64,000 bases of DNA from RYN-230 sp963834515 (GCA_963834515.1 CAWICB010000007.1:1612001-1676000), one strand, 5' to 3'; counted from the first letter of the stretch, positions 8,571 to 16,826 are shown. Notes: generated from the letters alone by a model not told the origin. A program made the numbers and translations.

Positions 8571-9581
8571 ATGACCTCAGCCGCCGCGGCCCTGGTGGCA
8601 CCGGGCAAGGGCATCCTGGCCGCCGACGCGGGCGGCCGCACGATGGCGTGGCGGCTGGCGTCGGCGGGCGTGGCCGCCACCGCCGCCAGCCGGCGGGCCT
8701 ACCGGGAGATGCTGGTCACGACGCCCGGCCTGGCCAGCGGGATCAGCGGCGTCATCGTGGCCGGTGAGGCGCTCGGCCAGCGGCTGGCCGACGGGCGGCT
8801 GCTCCCGGCCGCGGTGGCTGACCTGGGGATGATGACGGGCGTCAAGGCCGACGCTGGGGCCGGGCCGCTGGCCGGGACACAGGGCGAGACGGTCACCGAG
8901 GGCCTGGACGGGCTGCTGCCCCGGCTGCGCGGCTACGCCCGGCTGGGCGCGCGGTTCGCCAGCTGGCGGGCGGTCCTGCGGATCGGCCCCGGGCTGCCCT
9001 CGCCGCTGGCCGTCCGGGCCAACGCGCACGCGCTGGCCCGGTACGCGGCCGCCTGCCAGGCCACCGGGCTGGTGCCGCTGGTCGAGCCGGCCGTGCTGAT
9101 GAACGGGTCATCGTCGCCCGGCCAGTGCGCCACGGTGACATCGCTGGTGCTGCTGGAGGTGGTAACCAGCCTGCAGGACTACGGGGTGGACTTCCCGGGC
9201 GTGGTGCTCCGCCCGAGCATGGTGCTGCCGGGCCGCGGGCCCCACGGCCCGCTGCCCCCGGCCGAGGTGGCCGCGGCCACTGTGGACGCACTCAGCAGCC
9301 TGCCCGCCGGGCTGGCCGGGGTGGCGTTCCTGTCCGGCGGGCAGCGCCCGGAGCGCGCCACCGGGAACCTGGCCGCGATGCAGCACAGCCTGCAGCTGTG
9401 GCCGCTGACGTTCGGCTTCGGCCGGGCGCTGGCTGGCCCTGCGCTGGCCGCCTGGCGGGGTCAGCCGGATCGCTGGCAGGCGGGCCAGCGCGCGCTAGCC
9501 CGGCGGGTATCGCTGAACGTGGCCGCCATCGAGGCCCGCTACACCCCGGAGCTGGAGCCTGCGGCGGCCGTGCCCTGGTGA
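8571..9581 (+). CDS. Class I fructose-bisphosphate aldolase homologue lacking catalytic lysines
   Basis: The 336-residue chain aligns end to end with class I aldolases: GKGILAAD near the start, GVKAD, LAGTQGETVTEGLDGL, FASWRAV, GLVPLVEP, VLRPSMVLPG, FLSGGQ and LTFGFGRAL. Against rabbit muscle numbering, Asp33 (here 19), Lys107 (92), Arg148 (133) and Glu187 (172) are kept. However, Lys146 is Ser131, Glu189 is Ala174 and the Schiff-base Lys229 is Arg214. Without Lys229 the classical mechanism is impossible, so this is probably a non-aldolase descendant with a binding, regulatory or different catalytic role. It starts immediately after the stop of the upstream unknown gene. Its 3' end overlaps the convergent DUF397 gene by 43 bases. 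Confidence 0.85.
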   Translation: MTSAAAALVAPGKGILAADAGGRTMAWRLASAGVAATAASRRAYREMLVTTPGLASGISGVIVAGEALGQRLADGRLLPAAVADLGMMTGVKADAGAGPLAGTQGETVTEGLDGLLPRLRGYARLGARFASWRAVLRIGPGLPSPLAVRANAHALARYAAACQATGLVPLVEPAVLMNGSSSPGQCATVTSLVLLEVVTSLQDYGVDFPGVVLRPSMVLPGRGPHGPLPPAEVAAATVDALSSLPAGLAGVAFLSGGQRPERATGNLAAMQHSLQLWPLTFGFGRALAGPALAAWRGQPDRWQAGQRALARRVSLNVAAIEARYTPELEPAAAVPW

Positions 9582-9805
9582 TGCCCGACCGGGCGAGCCA
9601 GCACGTCGAATTCGCCGGCCTTGACCCGGGCCAGGAACGCGGCCCACTCCCCCGGGGTGAACACCAGCGGGTCCCGGCCCGGGAACTTGGAGTCCCGGAC
9701 CAGGATCGTGATGTCCTCCGCGCCGCGGCGCCAGGCGATCTCGACACAGTTGTGATAACTGCCGCAGTAGCTGGACCTGCGCCAGCCGGGCCCCGGACTG
9801 TCCAT
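9539..9805 (-). CDS. DUF397 domain protein
   Basis: The 88-residue product shows the DUF397 signature: WRRSSYCGSYHNCVEIAW, then ILVRDSKFPG and FTPGEWAAFLARVKAGEFD. DUF397 proteins are small actinobacterial proteins, often paired with XRE-type HTH regulators (WhiJ/BldB-type systems) in development and antibiotic control. No HTH partner is next to it here, so it is an orphan copy. A much longer open frame upstream is the antisense shadow of the gene at 9950. The start at MDSPGPG (9805) is the only one giving a normal-length protein. Confidence 0.85.
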   Translation of the reverse strand: MDSPGPGWRRSSYCGSYHNCVEIAWRRGAEDITILVRDSKFPGRDPLVFTPGEWAAFLARVKAGEFDVLARPVGHHQGTAAAGSSSGV

Positions 9806-9949
9806 GCGGGCCAGCGTGCCGCACGCCGCCGGACGGCAGCCTTGCAGCTGCCCTGATGCCTGCCTTGCCACCCAGGTCAGGCCGGGGCAACAGCTGGCCG
9901 GGCCAGGGCTACGTTGGGACCGCACGTTCGCTCGGGCGGGAGGATGGCC

Positions 9950-10666
9950 ATGGCGCTGGGCTGGATACTGACCGGCTGGAACATTCATCTGCTGCACCGG
10001 TACGCCCCGGCCACGGCGGCCATGCTGGACACGCCGGCCTGCTATGCCCGGGGTAACGACCCGGGGCGCAACCCGGTCCTCGACGGCTTCCATACCACTG
10101 CGGTGCTTGGTTACCAGAGCTATGCGGCGTTCGCCGCCGACATCGCCGCAGGCGCCATCGGGCCGTGGTTCCGGGCCGTTCTGTACGACAACGAGAACTG
10201 GCCCGGCACGCCGGCCGCCGAGCAGCAGGACCCGTGGACCCACCTGGCCATGTTTGGCCAGCTGGCCCACGCCCACGGCCTGCTGCACATCGCCACGCCC
10301 GCACGTGACCTGGGCAACGTGGCCACGTCGAGGCACCCGAAGCGCCCGGGCGAAACCCTCGACGAGTGGTATGTGCGGACCGACATCGCTGGTGCCGCCG
10401 CCCAGGCCGCTGACATCGCCCAGGTCCAGACGCAGGTGCACACGGCCAGCGTGCCCGCATTCGCGGGCCTGGTCAGCCGGACCAGGCCGCAGGCACTGGC
10501 CGCCAACCGGGACGTCAAGGTCTATGGCGGCCTGTCCACCAACCACGGCTCGCCTGATCAGATGGCCGCCGCGGCCAGCTCGGCCGAGGTTGACGGCTTC
10601 TACGTCACGGCCAGCAGCTCCGCCATCGCCCAGCTGGACGCGTTCCTGCGGCGCATGCAGCGCTAA
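9950..10666 (+). CDS. Putative TIM-barrel/glycosidase-like protein
   Basis: The 238-residue protein has the pattern of an alpha/beta barrel: strand-like segments such as FRAVLYDNENW, LLHIATPARDL, VKVYGGLST and VDGFYVTA at regular spacing. Similar secreted barrel proteins of unknown substrate are common in actinomycetes, with the Asp-Asn-Glu stretch near the middle. No signal peptide is evident, so this copy is either cytoplasmic or N-terminally shortened. A GGGAGG ribosome site lies 6 bases before ATG 9950, which therefore beats the earlier TTG and ATG starts. It is a monocistronic gene between convergent neighbours. The function is not assigned. Confidence 0.6.
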   Translation: MALGWILTGWNIHLLHRYAPATAAMLDTPACYARGNDPGRNPVLDGFHTTAVLGYQSYAAFAADIAAGAIGPWFRAVLYDNENWPGTPAAEQQDPWTHLAMFGQLAHAHGLLHIATPARDLGNVATSRHPKRPGETLDEWYVRTDIAGAAAQAADIAQVQTQVHTASVPAFAGLVSRTRPQALAANRDVKVYGGLSTNHGSPDQMAAAASSAEVDGFYVTASSSAIAQLDAFLRRMQR

Positions 10667-10898
10667 TCCCGCGCTGACCCGAACCCGGACCTGGGCCAGG
10701 TAGCCGACGCCGCGGATGGCGAGGTCGGCTACCCGGCACCGAGCCAGACGCTGCCCAGCGTCGGCTGCCACCCAGCGGGCCGCGCCCCCCCAACCCAGGC
10801 CCCCAACCCAGCGGCCCGCTCCGGTGAGCGCCGCGAACTGTGCCTTTCGGCGTCTGCGCCGGCCACGTTCAGTTATATCTGGGACTTAAGCCGCTTAG

Positions 10899-11735
10899 TC
10901 ACTGCCGGAAACGATCAGGCGGATCCTTGCCGGGGACCGATCCGCTCAGGCAAGAATCCGCATGCCCGGCCGGCACCGGGAGGTGCGCCGCCCCGACGCG
11001 GGCGGCGATGTCGTCATGGCCGTGGCGACGGCACCAGCTCAGGATGTACCGCGCGTGCTCACCGCACCACCGGTACACGACCTCGGGCGTCATCTTGAGC
11101 TCAGCACTGTGCTCGCCGCGGTCACGGATCAGCGGCCCGAGATAATCGACCAGCTTCGCGGCCGTGTCGTACCCGACGTGCGCGGACCTGGCCAGCGTCT
11201 CGTGATTGACGGCCCGGCCGGACGCGATGGCCCCGGCCAGCCGCGCCGCGGTCAGCCCTTTTCCCTTGCTGAAGTAGGTATGGATGCGCGGCACATCATC
11301 CGGGCTGGCGCCGGTGGGAAACCGGGGACCCACCAGGTCCCCTCCCCCGATCGCGATATCAACCGCCTCAACCAGTAGCTGGGGACCCATCGCCTTCCGG
11401 TGGATACCCACCACCTCGGGTTGCTCGACTGCCTCATCCAGGTGGTCACGCTCGATGCCGTGGCCCTGGGCGGCGAATATCACCGGCACCGGCCGGCGCG
11501 CGGCGCGCAGGATGTCCAGGACGTCAAGCCCGTCGAACGCGTACTCGACGGCATAGTCATTCCAGGTCAGGTCGGCAACCACCACGTCAAACCGCAGCCG
11601 GTCGCTGACCGCGCGCTGCACCGCGGCCCGGTCCTCCGCGATCCGGACGGTGGCATCGGCCATGGACTGGCGGAGGAACGGTTCAATGATCTTGCCCAGT
11701 GCAGCCGCGATCAGAAGACGTGGGCCATCCGGCAT
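10899..11735 (-). CDS. Orphan response-regulator-like protein with HTH C-terminus
   Basis: About 278 residues. Residues 5-130 resemble a receiver domain: the phospho-acceptor position is Asp in VVVADLTWND, and a Lys follows in GIHRKAM. The usual Thr/Ser before it is Ala (IFAAQG), and the N-terminal acidic pocket is poor, so phosphorylation is doubtful. The C-terminal part contains a helix-turn-helix-like stretch, NHETLARSAHVGYDTAAKLV, that fits a non-standard DNA-binding domain. No histidine kinase is adjacent. It is divergent from the DUF1905 gene 75 bases away. A short imperfect palindrome covers its stop codon (10883-10900). Confidence 0.65.
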   Translation of the reverse strand: MPDGPRLLIAAALGKIIEPFLRQSMADATVRIAEDRAAVQRAVSDRLRFDVVVADLTWNDYAVEYAFDGLDVLDILRAARRPVPVIFAAQGHGIERDHLDEAVEQPEVVGIHRKAMGPQLLVEAVDIAIGGGDLVGPRFPTGASPDDVPRIHTYFSKGKGLTAARLAGAIASGRAVNHETLARSAHVGYDTAAKLVDYLGPLIRDRGEHSAELKMTPEVVYRWCGEHARYILSWCRRHGHDDIAARVGAAHLPVPAGHADSCLSGSVPGKDPPDRFRQ

Positions 11736-11810
11736 CGGTCTACCCCCTGGTTACGCGAGCGTAGTCGGCGGCCGTAGCGTACGCGGCGACATGCGGGGCG
11801 CGGGACGGGC

Positions 11811-12284
11811 ATGATGGAGCCCATGGGCACGGTCGAGTTCACCACGCAGCTCCAGGCCCGCGGCCCGGCGGCTGCGGTGGTGCTGGACGATGCGCAGGTC
11901 GCGGCGGTCGGCGAGGGGGCCAGCCGGTTCCCGGTGGTCGCCACCGTGAACGGGTACACCTGGCGGACAAGCGTGGCGCGGATGGGCGGCGAGTTCCTGG
12001 TCGGCCTGAATCGCGAGGTGCGCGGCGGTGCGGGGGTACAGGCCGGCGACGAAGTCAACGTGGTCCTCGAACTCGACACGGCGCCCCGGGAGGTCAACGT
12101 ACCGGCGGCCCTGGCGGCGGCGCTGGCCGCTGACCCGCCGGTGCAGGCGGCCTTCGACGCGCTGGCCTTCACCCACCGCAAGGAGTACGCCCGCTGGATC
12201 GCCGAGGCCAAACGCGACGAGACCAGGCAGCGCCGGGTGCAGCAGGCGGTGGACATGATCCGCGCGGGCCAGACCCGCTCCTGA
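11811..12284 (+). CDS. DUF1905 / YdeI-OmpD-associated family protein
   Basis: The 157-residue protein begins with a DUF1905 beta-barrel-like domain (FPVVATVNGYTWRTSVARMG, then FLVGLNREVR and a hydrophobic VVLELDTAPREVNVP segment). It ends with the YdeI/OmpD-associated helical motif, recognisable as FDALAFTHRKEYARWI followed by a basic helix (EAKRDETRQRRVQQAVDM). Proteins of this family have been linked to bacteriocin tolerance, but their biochemistry is unclear. ATG codons at 11811, 11814 and 11823 are all possible starts. It sits 13 bases upstream of a DUF574 methyltransferase and may be co-transcribed with it. Confidence 0.8.
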   Translation: MMEPMGTVEFTTQLQARGPAAAVVLDDAQVAAVGEGASRFPVVATVNGYTWRTSVARMGGEFLVGLNREVRGGAGVQAGDEVNVVLELDTAPREVNVPAALAAALAADPPVQAAFDALAFTHRKEYARWIAEAKRDETRQRRVQQAVDMIRAGQTRS

Positions 12285-12297
12285 GAGGTGTGACGAA

Positions 12298-13140
12298 GTG
12301 ACCAGCCAGGACGCCGCATCCGGCCCGCCACGCGGGGATGTCCCGGACGAGGGCGCCGAGCCGCCCGCGTTCGACACCAGCATGGCCCATCCGGCCCGCG
12401 TCTATAACTACCTGCTGGGCGGGAAGGACAACTACCAGGCTGACCGGGCCGCCGCCGAGGAGATCATCTCGATCAGCCCGAGCGTGCTGCCGACGGTGCG
12501 GGCCAACCGGGCGTTCCTGCGCCGCGCCGTGCAGTACCTGGCCGGCAAGGCCGGCATCCGGCAGTTTCTCGACGTCGGCACCGGCCTGCCGTCCGCCGAG
12601 AACACCCACCAGATCGCCCAGGAGATCGCCCCGGATTCCCGGATCGTGTACGTGGACAACGACCCGATCGTGCTGGCCCACGCCCGGGCCCTGCTGACCA
12701 GCACCCGGGAGGGCGCCACCGCCTACGTCCATGCGGACGCGCGGGACACCGGCACGATCCTGCACGAGGCCGCCGAGACGCTCGACTTCAGCCAGCCGGT
12801 CGCGGTCATGCTGCTGTGCATCATGCAGTACGTCCCGGATTCCGCTGGCCCGCACCAGATCGTGGCCAGCCTGATGGCCGGGATGGCGCCGGGCAGCTAT
12901 CTGGCCCTGTCCGATACCACCCGGGACGTCGCCCCCGAGGAGATGGCCACCGGGGCCGCGAAGTACAACGCGCGGCTCGGCCCGAGCCAGTTCACCCCGC
13001 GCACCGTGGCCGAGCTCTCCCGGTTCTTCGACGGCCTGGAGCTCGTCGAGCCCGGCCTGGTGCCGCTGCCGCAATGGCGCGCCCTGGCCCGTACCGCGGA
13101 CCGGATACCCGCCTACGCCGGCCTGGGCCGGAAACCCTGA
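12298..13140 (+). CDS. DUF574-type SAM-dependent methyltransferase (copy 1)
   Basis: The 280-residue protein has the hallmarks of the actinomycete DUF574/Methyltransf_19 family: FDTSMAHPARVYNYLLGGKD at the start, RANRAFLRRAV, then QFLDVGTGLPS as the SAM-binding glycine loop, and IVYVDNDPIVLAHARALL as the acidic loop. Members methylate unknown substrates and occur in many copies per genome. It starts with GTG just after the DUF1905 gene. A paralogue with the same architecture lies at 14009, on the far side of a convergent SDR gene. A long perfect hairpin follows its stop codon. Confidence 0.92.
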   Translation: MTSQDAASGPPRGDVPDEGAEPPAFDTSMAHPARVYNYLLGGKDNYQADRAAAEEIISISPSVLPTVRANRAFLRRAVQYLAGKAGIRQFLDVGTGLPSAENTHQIAQEIAPDSRIVYVDNDPIVLAHARALLTSTREGATAYVHADARDTGTILHEAAETLDFSQPVAVMLLCIMQYVPDSAGPHQIVASLMAGMAPGSYLALSDTTRDVAPEEMATGAAKYNARLGPSQFTPRTVAELSRFFDGLELVEPGLVPLPQWRALARTADRIPAYAGLGRKP

Positions 13141-13141
13141 C

Positions 13142-13195
13142 CCTGACCGGGCCCGGCCCGGCCCGGCCGGGCCAGCCGCCAGGGGCCCGGTCAGG
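13142..13195. terminator. 13-bp perfect inverted repeat between convergent genes
   Basis: CCTGACCGGGCCC at 13142-13154 is the exact reverse complement of GGGCCCGGTCAGG at 13183-13195, with a 28-base G/C-rich loop. It begins right after the stop of the methyltransferase and reaches the stop codon of the convergent SDR gene, so it could terminate transcription from both sides. There is no T tract, as is common in high-GC actinomycetes, so termination is inferred. Confidence 0.5.
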
Positions 13196-13877
13196 CGTCA
13201 CCGTAGACCGGGATGCCAGCCCCGCTGACCGGAGCCGAGTCCGGCCCGATGAGGAACGCGATCACCTTGGCGATCGCGGCCGGCTTGACCGCCCGGGCGG
13301 CCAGCGACGGGGACATCCATTCCCGGTTGGCCGGGGTGTCGATGACCGACGGCAGGATGCAGTTCACCCGGATCCCCTGCGGCCGCAGCTCGTCGGCGAG
13401 CAGCTCGCTGGCCCGGAGCACGGCTGACTTGCTGGTCGCGTAGGCCAGCGGGGCCGGGCCGCTGACCGCGGTCCTGGAGCCAACCGTCACGATCGCGCCG
13501 CCGCCCGCCGCGGCCATCCGGGGCGCCGCCTCCTGGCAGGACCACAGCATCGACTCCACGTTGGAGTGCCACATGCGTTCCAGTGACTTCTCGTCCAGCT
13601 CGGCCAGTGAGCCGGGGGCGAACCCGCCGGCCAGCGTGACCAGCGCGGCCGGCACCCCGGTGCCGAGCGCGTCGATCTGCTGCCAGGCCACGCGGACCGA
13701 CTCCCGGTCAGCCAGCTGCACCGCGACCGGGTGCACGCCGGGCAGCGACCCGGTTTCGTCGAGGCGTGGCCCGGCCAGATCCAGGGCCAGCACGGTCAGG
13801 TCCCGGCTGCGCAGCTCGGCCAGCACCGCCGCGCCGAGCGCGCCCGCGGCGCCGGTGACCACCACTGCTGCGTTCAT
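13191..13877 (-). CDS. SDR-family NAD(P)-dependent oxidoreductase
   Basis: A classical short-chain dehydrogenase of 228 residues. The cofactor motif is VVVTGAAGALGAAVLAEL, the NAG-type motif appears as LVTLAGGFAP, and the catalytic Ser-Tyr-Lys is seen in VTVGSRTA and PLAYATSKSAVLRA. RVNCILPSVIDTP follows as in the family. A GGAGGGAG ribosome site precedes ATG 13877. It stands alone between the two DUF574 methyltransferase genes and is divergent from the second. The substrate is unknown. Confidence 0.9.
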   Translation of the reverse strand: MNAAVVVTGAAGALGAAVLAELRSRDLTVLALDLAGPRLDETGSLPGVHPVAVQLADRESVRVAWQQIDALGTGVPAALVTLAGGFAPGSLAELDEKSLERMWHSNVESMLWSCQEAAPRMAAAGGGAIVTVGSRTAVSGPAPLAYATSKSAVLRASELLADELRPQGIRVNCILPSVIDTPANREWMSPSLAARAVKPAAIAKVIAFLIGPDSAPVSGAGIPVYGDA

Positions 13878-13915
13878 CTCGCTCCCTCCCTAGCTGCTGA
13901 CCGGCTCGCCGTGGC

Positions 13916-13963
13916 ACCGCTGGCCCGCACCGTACCGGTGGCCCGCACCGTACCGCTGGCCCG
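13916..13963. repeat. 18-bp tandem repeat in divergent promoter region
   Basis: Two full 18-bp units differing by one base (ACCG[C/G]TGGCCCGCACCGT, 13916-13933 and 13934-13951) are followed by a 12-base partial third unit to 13963. The array lies in the 131-bp region between the SDR gene and the second DUF574 methyltransferase. It could be a binding site array or simple slippage. Confidence 0.75.
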
Positions 13964-14008
13964 GCGCGCGGATACGCTGAGGCCGCACCCTTCGGAAAGG
14001 CGGGACTA

Positions 14009-14833
14009 ATGGCCGGGCAATGGTTCGAGGGCGAGCCGCCGGACGGCGGCCAGCTGCCACCGCTCGACACCAGCGTGCCGCACATCGCCCGGGTATACGA
14101 CTACTGGCTGGGTGGCAAGGACAACTTCCCGGCCGACCGGGAGCTGGCTGAGCAGTTCATCGCGGCCGAACCGTCGGTGGTCGCCGGGGTACGCAGCAAC
14201 CGGGCGTTCCTCGGCCGCGCGGTGCACTACCTGGTGGCCGAGGCTGGCATCCGGCAGTTCCTCGACATCGGCACCGGTATCCCGACCGCGAACAACACCC
14301 ACGAGGTAGCGCAGCGGGCCGCGCCGGACGCCCGGGTCGTCTACGTGGACAACGACCCGATCGTGCTGGCCCACGCCCGGGCGCTGCTCACCGGGCACCC
14401 GGCGGGCGCCACCGACTACGTGGATGCCGACCTCCGGGACACCAGCACGATCCTGGACGCGGCCGCGCGAACTCTGGACTTCAGCCAGCCGGTGGCGCTG
14501 ATGCTGGTCGGGGTGCTGCACTGCATCCCCGACCAGGACTTCCCGGCCAAGATCGTGACCCGGCTGCTTGACGCCGTCCCGCCCGGCAGCTACCTGGCCA
14601 TCTCGCACCCGGCCAGCGACATCCACCCGGACGAGATGGCCCGCGGCGCGGCGCTGATGAACCGGTCGCTGGCCGGCGCGATCACGTTCCGCACCCACGA
14701 CGAGGTGGCGGCGTTCTTCGGCGGCTCCGACCTCGTGCCACCCGGCCTGGTCTCGACCAGCCAGTGGCGGCCCGGGCCGGGCGCGCGCCCGAAGCCACTG
14801 CCCGCCTGGGCCGGCGTGGCCGTCAAGCGCTAG
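14009..14833 (+). CDS. DUF574-type SAM-dependent methyltransferase (copy 2)
   Basis: This 274-residue paralogue of the enzyme at 12298 shares its start (LDTSVPHIARVYDYWLGGKD), SAM loop (FLDIGTGIPTANNTHE) and acidic loop (VVYVDNDPIVLAHARALL). Identity is high across the N-terminal two thirds and falls off in the C-terminal substrate region, suggesting duplication followed by change of substrate. The ATG at 14009 is preceded by AAAGGCGGG. Its stop overlaps the stop of the convergent SDR gene by 4 bases. Confidence 0.92.
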   Translation: MAGQWFEGEPPDGGQLPPLDTSVPHIARVYDYWLGGKDNFPADRELAEQFIAAEPSVVAGVRSNRAFLGRAVHYLVAEAGIRQFLDIGTGIPTANNTHEVAQRAAPDARVVYVDNDPIVLAHARALLTGHPAGATDYVDADLRDTSTILDAAARTLDFSQPVALMLVGVLHCIPDQDFPAKIVTRLLDAVPPGSYLAISHPASDIHPDEMARGAALMNRSLAGAITFRTHDEVAAFFGGSDLVPPGLVSTSQWRPGPGARPKPLPAWAGVAVKR

Positions 14834-15774
14834 CGGTAGCCGCGGTCGCCGGCCGGGCGGTCCGCGTCCTGCACCTCGGTGATGTACCGCCAGCAGTCCG
14901 GCTGGGTGCCGTCGGTGTCGGTGAACCCGTAGATCGGGGCCAGCTGGCCGCTGGACACGGCCTGCCCGGACCAGCGCGCCACGTCCGGGTCGGCGGCCAG
15001 CGCGGCCACTGCGCGGGCCACGTAGGTGGGCGACTCGGAGATGCAGAAGTGCGGCTCCCGCGCCGTCGCGTCCCGCCAGTTCTCCTCGGTCACCCCGAAC
15101 AGCTCCAGCATGTTCTCCGACCGCAGCCACCCCGGGGTGACCGCGACGGCCGTGGCCCGGTGCGGGCGGAGCTCGAAGGCCAGCGCCGTGGTCAGCCGCT
15201 GCACCGCGGCCTTGACCAGGTCGTAGTAGATGCCGACGTCGTGCCGGTAGTTGCTGTTGTACTCGGCGGTGCCGTCGGTCATCTCCACCACCAGCCCGCC
15301 CGGGTGCCTGATCAGCAGCGGCAGCACCTCGTGGCTGGTGATCAGGTGGGTGTCGATGCCCATCCGCAGCATCCGCAGCCCGCCGGGCAGGTCGTGCTCC
15401 CACACGGTGGTGCCGAACTGGGCGTACCGGTCCCCGCCGAAGATGTCGTTGACCAGGATGTCCAGCCGGCCGTGCTCGGTGCCGATCCGCTCCGCCAGGG
15501 CCCGGACCTGCGCCGGGTCGAGATGATCGACGCGCAGCGCCACCCCGGCCCGGCCAGCCGCGGCCATCAGCTCGCCGGTCTGCTCGATGGTCTCCGGGCG
15601 GCCGATCTCCGAGGGGCCGCCGGACCGGCTGCTCCGGCCGGTCGCGTAGACCGCCGCACCCGCCCGGGTCAGCTCCACCGCGATGGCCCGGCCCGCCCCC
15701 CGGGTCGCACCCGCGACCAGCGCGATCCGGCCGCGCAGCGGCGCGGTCGTTTCGTCTGTCACCATGCCCGGCAT
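14830..15774 (-). CDS. SDR-family oxidoreductase
   Basis: A short-chain dehydrogenase of about 314 residues, longer than classical members. The cofactor motif is ALVAGATRGAGRAIAVEL with an Arg-rich ATGRSSRSGG after strand two, indicating NADP preference. The dinucleotide-fold motif reads ILVNDIFGGD where classical SDRs have NNAG. The active-site Tyr and Lys are in IYYDLVKAAVQRLTTALAFE, and VTPGWLRSENM follows. Starts at 15774 (MPGM) or 15765 (MVTD) are equivalent. The open frame extends further upstream only as an antisense shadow of the phosphotransferase. It is last in the leftward series beginning with the aldo/keto reductase. Confidence 0.87.
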   Translation of the reverse strand: MPGMVTDETTAPLRGRIALVAGATRGAGRAIAVELTRAGAAVYATGRSSRSGGPSEIGRPETIEQTGELMAAAGRAGVALRVDHLDPAQVRALAERIGTEHGRLDILVNDIFGGDRYAQFGTTVWEHDLPGGLRMLRMGIDTHLITSHEVLPLLIRHPGGLVVEMTDGTAEYNSNYRHDVGIYYDLVKAAVQRLTTALAFELRPHRATAVAVTPGWLRSENMLELFGVTEENWRDATAREPHFCISESPTYVARAVAALAADPDVARWSGQAVSSGQLAPIYGFTDTDGTQPDCWRYITEVQDADRPAGDRGYR

Positions 15775-15823
15775 CCTGCCACTGGCCACCGACAGCCCGG
15801 GTACTGCGATGCTGGGCAGATGA

Positions 15824-15895
15824 GCGGCCGCGCCGGTCCTGGAGCTGGGCTGCGGAACCGGCCGGATCCTCCGGCCGCTGGCCCGGCCCGCGGTC
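15824..15895 (+). pseudogene. Methyltransferase remnant (SAM-binding motif only)
   Basis: Between the SDR and phosphotransferase genes, the plus strand encodes VLELGCGTGRILRPLAR directly after a TGA. This is a near-perfect methyltransferase motif I with its flanking strand and helix. No complete protein surrounds it: upstream is a stop, and downstream the frame runs into the antisense end of the phosphotransferase. It looks like the last surviving piece of a deleted methyltransferase gene. Chance similarity in GC-rich sequence cannot be excluded. Confidence 0.4.
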
Positions 15896-16823
15896 AGGCC
15901 GGCGGCAGCGCGGCCCGGACCAGCTGGTGCTCGATCCGGGCCAGGTCGTAGCGCCCGTCCCGCAGGCCCTGGGACATCTGGCCCGCGGCCATGCTGACCC
16001 GGAACGCCCGGTATACCGGCCCTATCGCGGCCTCCTCGAGCTCGGTCAGCGGCCAGCCGCCCCGGGCGGCCTCGGCCCGGTAGCCCGCGATCAGCCCCGG
16101 CGCCCGGTGGCCGCGCGCGATGGCCAGCTCGTAGGGCCGGGAGTCCAGGTGGGTCAGCCCGAAGTCGATGACCCCGGCGAGCCGGCCACGCTGATAGTGC
16201 ACGTTCCACTCGGCGAAGTCCCCGTGCACGACCAGGACCGGCAGCTCATCAGCCCCGATAGCGGCCAGCTCGGCCCGGCTGCCCGCGGCTGCCGCCTCGG
16301 CCCGCGCGCCGAGCCGCGGGCTGGCCTCGCGCAGCCCGCGCAGGCACTCGGCCCAGTCCAGGCCGGTGTGCACGGTCAGCCCCTGGTGCTGGGCCCGCCA
16401 GCCGGGACGCTGCCCGATCAGGCCGCCGAGCCCGCGCAGCGCCCGGTGCAGCCGGGCCAGGTCACCGCCCCGCTGGCGCTGCTGCCCGGGATCCTCCTCG
16501 GCTACCGGCGCACCGGGCACGAACCGGGTCAGGCAGTACCACAGCCCCTGCTCCTCGACCAGCTCACTGACCGGCTCCGGGACGGCCCACCCGGCCGCGG
16601 CCAGATGCCGCAGCACGGCGTGCTCATAGGCCAGGCCGGCCGCGGTCGCCCCGGCATGGTACCGGCGCAATACCAGCCGCTCCCCCTCGGCCGTGCCGGC
16701 CAGCCAGCTCCCGTTCGCCCCGGGCACGTCGCTGAGCTCGGTGACCGTATCCGCCGCCACGCCCAGCGCGCCAAGCACCCGGGCTGGCGGGCCCTCTTTT
16801 CCCGAACGCCCGGCCGCCCGCAT
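15894..16823 (-). CDS. Aminoglycoside/choline-kinase-like phosphotransferase
   Basis: The 309-residue protein has the APH kinase-like fold. RLVLRRYHAG provides the nucleotide-binding strand, the catalytic loop is VVHGDFAEWNVHY (HGDxxxxN, intact) and the metal-binding loop is AGVIDFGLTHLDSRPYELA. All catalytic residues are present, so it should be an active small-molecule kinase. The substrate may be an aminoglycoside, homoserine, choline or a sugar. It begins 3 bases after the TetR gene ends, so it is part of that operon. In context it could be a self-resistance or catabolic kinase. Confidence 0.85.
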   Translation of the reverse strand: MRAAGRSGKEGPPARVLGALGVAADTVTELSDVPGANGSWLAGTAEGERLVLRRYHAGATAAGLAYEHAVLRHLAAAGWAVPEPVSELVEEQGLWYCLTRFVPGAPVAEEDPGQQRQRGGDLARLHRALRGLGGLIGQRPGWRAQHQGLTVHTGLDWAECLRGLREASPRLGARAEAAAAGSRAELAAIGADELPVLVVHGDFAEWNVHYQRGRLAGVIDFGLTHLDSRPYELAIARGHRAPGLIAGYRAEAARGGWPLTELEEAAIGPVYRAFRVSMAAGQMSQGLRDGRYDLARIEHQLVRAALPPA

Positions 16824-16826
16824 GGG

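Noticed and set aside
10883..10900. GACTTAAGC-CGCTTAGTC imperfect palindrome as an operator
   Set aside because: It overlaps a stop codon between convergent genes, so at most it is a weak terminator; one base is bulged and there is no T tract.
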